This document shows, piece after piece, positions 63,177-64,000 of a stretch of DNA of 64,000 nt. How positions within the stretch are numbered: the stretch's first letter is position 1; each line of letters opens with the position of its first letter. The notes beneath the pieces are model-generated. The model made no database searches, was not told where the DNA came from, and was given only the letters and a program-made list of their open reading frames with translations. The DNA is taken from assembly GCF_029210385.1 (NCBI RefSeq), contig NZ_JARGDQ010000003.1, forward strand, positions 1 through 64,000, given 5' to 3'. Origin of the DNA: Desulfurivibrio dismutans. Its GTDB lineage: Bacteria; Desulfobacterota; Desulfobulbia; Desulfobulbales; Desulfurivibrionaceae. The translations under genes were made by a program, and so were the position numbers.

Positions 63177-63301
63177 CGGGATTGGAGCTCGGAAAAGTCA
63201 TTTTTTGCTGATCCAGAGTGCACGTCTTCTCGAACAAAACCGTCCAGTGCAGCCGAGGCCTTAAAGCACCCAGCAGGCCGTGCCCCTTAAGCCTGTTCCT
63301 G

Positions 63302-64000
63302 TCATGAAGTCGATTCGCGACGAAGAATGATCCGCTCCAGCTTGTCTATGGTGTACTGCTGCCCCGGGGCCAGTTCCAACCGGTGGCAAACCACCTCGAC
63401 CCCGGTGCCTTGCAGACTGGCAAAGGCCTTAAAATCCTCACTGAGCACGGCCCGGTCTCGGCGGCAGACGACGATAAAGTCATTGCCGTAAACCCTGAAC
63501 AGCAGGTTATCGGCAAAATTACTCCGCAACTCGGCGGCAAATTCTTTGAGCAGCCGGTTGCCTTTCTCCCAGCCTCCATGCCGGTTGTAAGCCGCCAGAC
63601 CCTGCAGGTGGAGATGATGGAGGCACTGATAAGTGAACTCCCCCTGGTTATTGTACAGCATCATCTTCAGGTAATCCTCGTTAAACAGACCAGTTAGGTG
63701 ATCACTGAAGAAATATGACAGCCTTTTCTCCTCCAAATCCTTGACCGGGGTTTGGCTGATACGGCACAACCCCCGATGACCGGCGCAGAACCGGTTGTCT
63801 TCATTGTCTTCGGCCAGCACTTCCGGGACCGCCACCCGATCCAGCACCCGCACCGCCGCCACTACCACCGCAGGATCAAACTGCCCGCCGCTGTGCTTCT
63901 GAAGCAGGGACAGAGCCCCTTCCACGCCCATCCGTGGCTTGTAAATGCGATTGGTGGTCATGGCATCGAAGCTATCGGCCACGCTTAAAATACGGGCCAA
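63302..64000 (-). CDS. HD-GYP domain regulator with GGDEF-like C-terminus (partial, 5' end outside window)
   Basis: The visible 232 residues include the C-terminal half of an HD-GYP phosphodiesterase (ILSVADSFDAMTTNRIYKPR, SGGQFDPAVV), followed by a linker and a GGDEF-like domain (YFFSDHLTGLFNEDYLKMML, LLFRVYGNDFIVVCRRD). The GGDEF active-site motif is degenerate (VYGNDF), so cyclic-di-GMP synthesis is unlikely. It probably hydrolyses cyclic di-GMP. The N-terminus lies beyond the right edge. Confidence 0.8.
   Translation of the reverse strand: MARILSVADSFDAMTTNRIYKPRMGVEGALSLLQKHSGGQFDPAVVVAAVRVLDRVAVPEVLAEDNEDNRFCAGHRGLCRISQTPVKDLEEKRLSYFFSDHLTGLFNEDYLKMMLYNNQGEFTYQCLHHLHLQGLAAYNRHGGWEKGNRLLKEFAAELRSNFADNLLFRVYGNDFIVVCRRDRAVLSEDFKAFASLQGTGVEVVCHRLELAPGQQYTIDKLERIILRRESTS

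Overview
The window looks like a GC-rich chromosomal segment from an anaerobic, nitrogen-fixing member of the Desulfobulbales or a related sulfur-metabolising lineage. This is inferred from gene content, not from a marker gene: a NifI1/NifI2-regulated nitrogenase operon with a clostridial-type long NifD, YedF, a DsrE-like protein, and many outer-membrane and lipoprotein genes. No rRNA, tRNA, CRISPR array or prophage was recognised.

Layout. (1) Positions 1 to about 27,000 form an accessory region full of decayed DNA. At least eight fragments of one type I restriction hsdR-like gene recur there, all on the minus strand, mixed with pieces of an IS91-like transposase and its putative terminal repeat. 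Between them sit intact single-copy genes: a DcmR/MEDS regulator, an AhpD-like protein, a TumA/TumE toxin-antitoxin pair, two DUF4143 ATPases, a bifunctional-nuclease/PDZ protein, a phosphonate-type ABC transporter (phnD-phnC-double phnE), a DsrE-like protein, a NadM-like nucleotidyltransferase, a clostripain-like protease, a lipoprotein, MarC, a mechanosensitive-channel-like protein and a PEP-CTERM-like protein. Broken genes also occur: GrdB-like, DUF1638, a DUF3368 toxin, an XRE antitoxin, a PIN toxin, a YqfO-like protein, an ISL3 transposase and an alkaline-phosphatase-superfamily protein. (2) About 27,100-43,600 is more ordinary: srkA, yedF, a lipoprotein, a large subtilisin autotransporter, an outer-membrane protein, an unknown 432-residue protein, a 998-residue protein with two PLP-enzyme domains, and a three-gene glycosyl-hydrolase/glycosyltransferase/TVP38 operon. 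(3) 43,642-63,176 is the nitrogen-fixation locus: nifA (minus), then nifH-nifI1-nifI2-nifD-nifK, a block of six small genes (an uncharacterised 86-residue protein, Nif11, a thioredoxin-like [2Fe-2S] ferredoxin, a zinc ribbon, an uncharacterised 99-residue protein and a HEPN-like protein), then nifE, nifN, nifB, nifV, modB, modA and modE. A class I glutamine amidotransferase and sfsA are interspersed. (4) The right edge holds the 3' part of an HD-GYP regulator.

How it works together. NifA and sigma-54 would drive nifH, nifE and nifN: GG-N10-GC promoters are visible upstream of all three, and a perfect TGT-N10-ACA activator site precedes nifH. NifI1/NifI2 would switch NifDK off after translation when nitrogen is plentiful. 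NifE, NifN, NifB and NifV build the FeMo cofactor. ModB and ModA import molybdate, and a ModE-type operator upstream of modB lets molybdate control its own uptake.

The most interesting features are a 136-bp palindromic repeat translated as the N-terminus of NifB, with a diverged relative between nifD and nifK; the hsdR/IS91 mosaic; the small-gene block between nifK and nifE; and the fused double-PLP enzyme.
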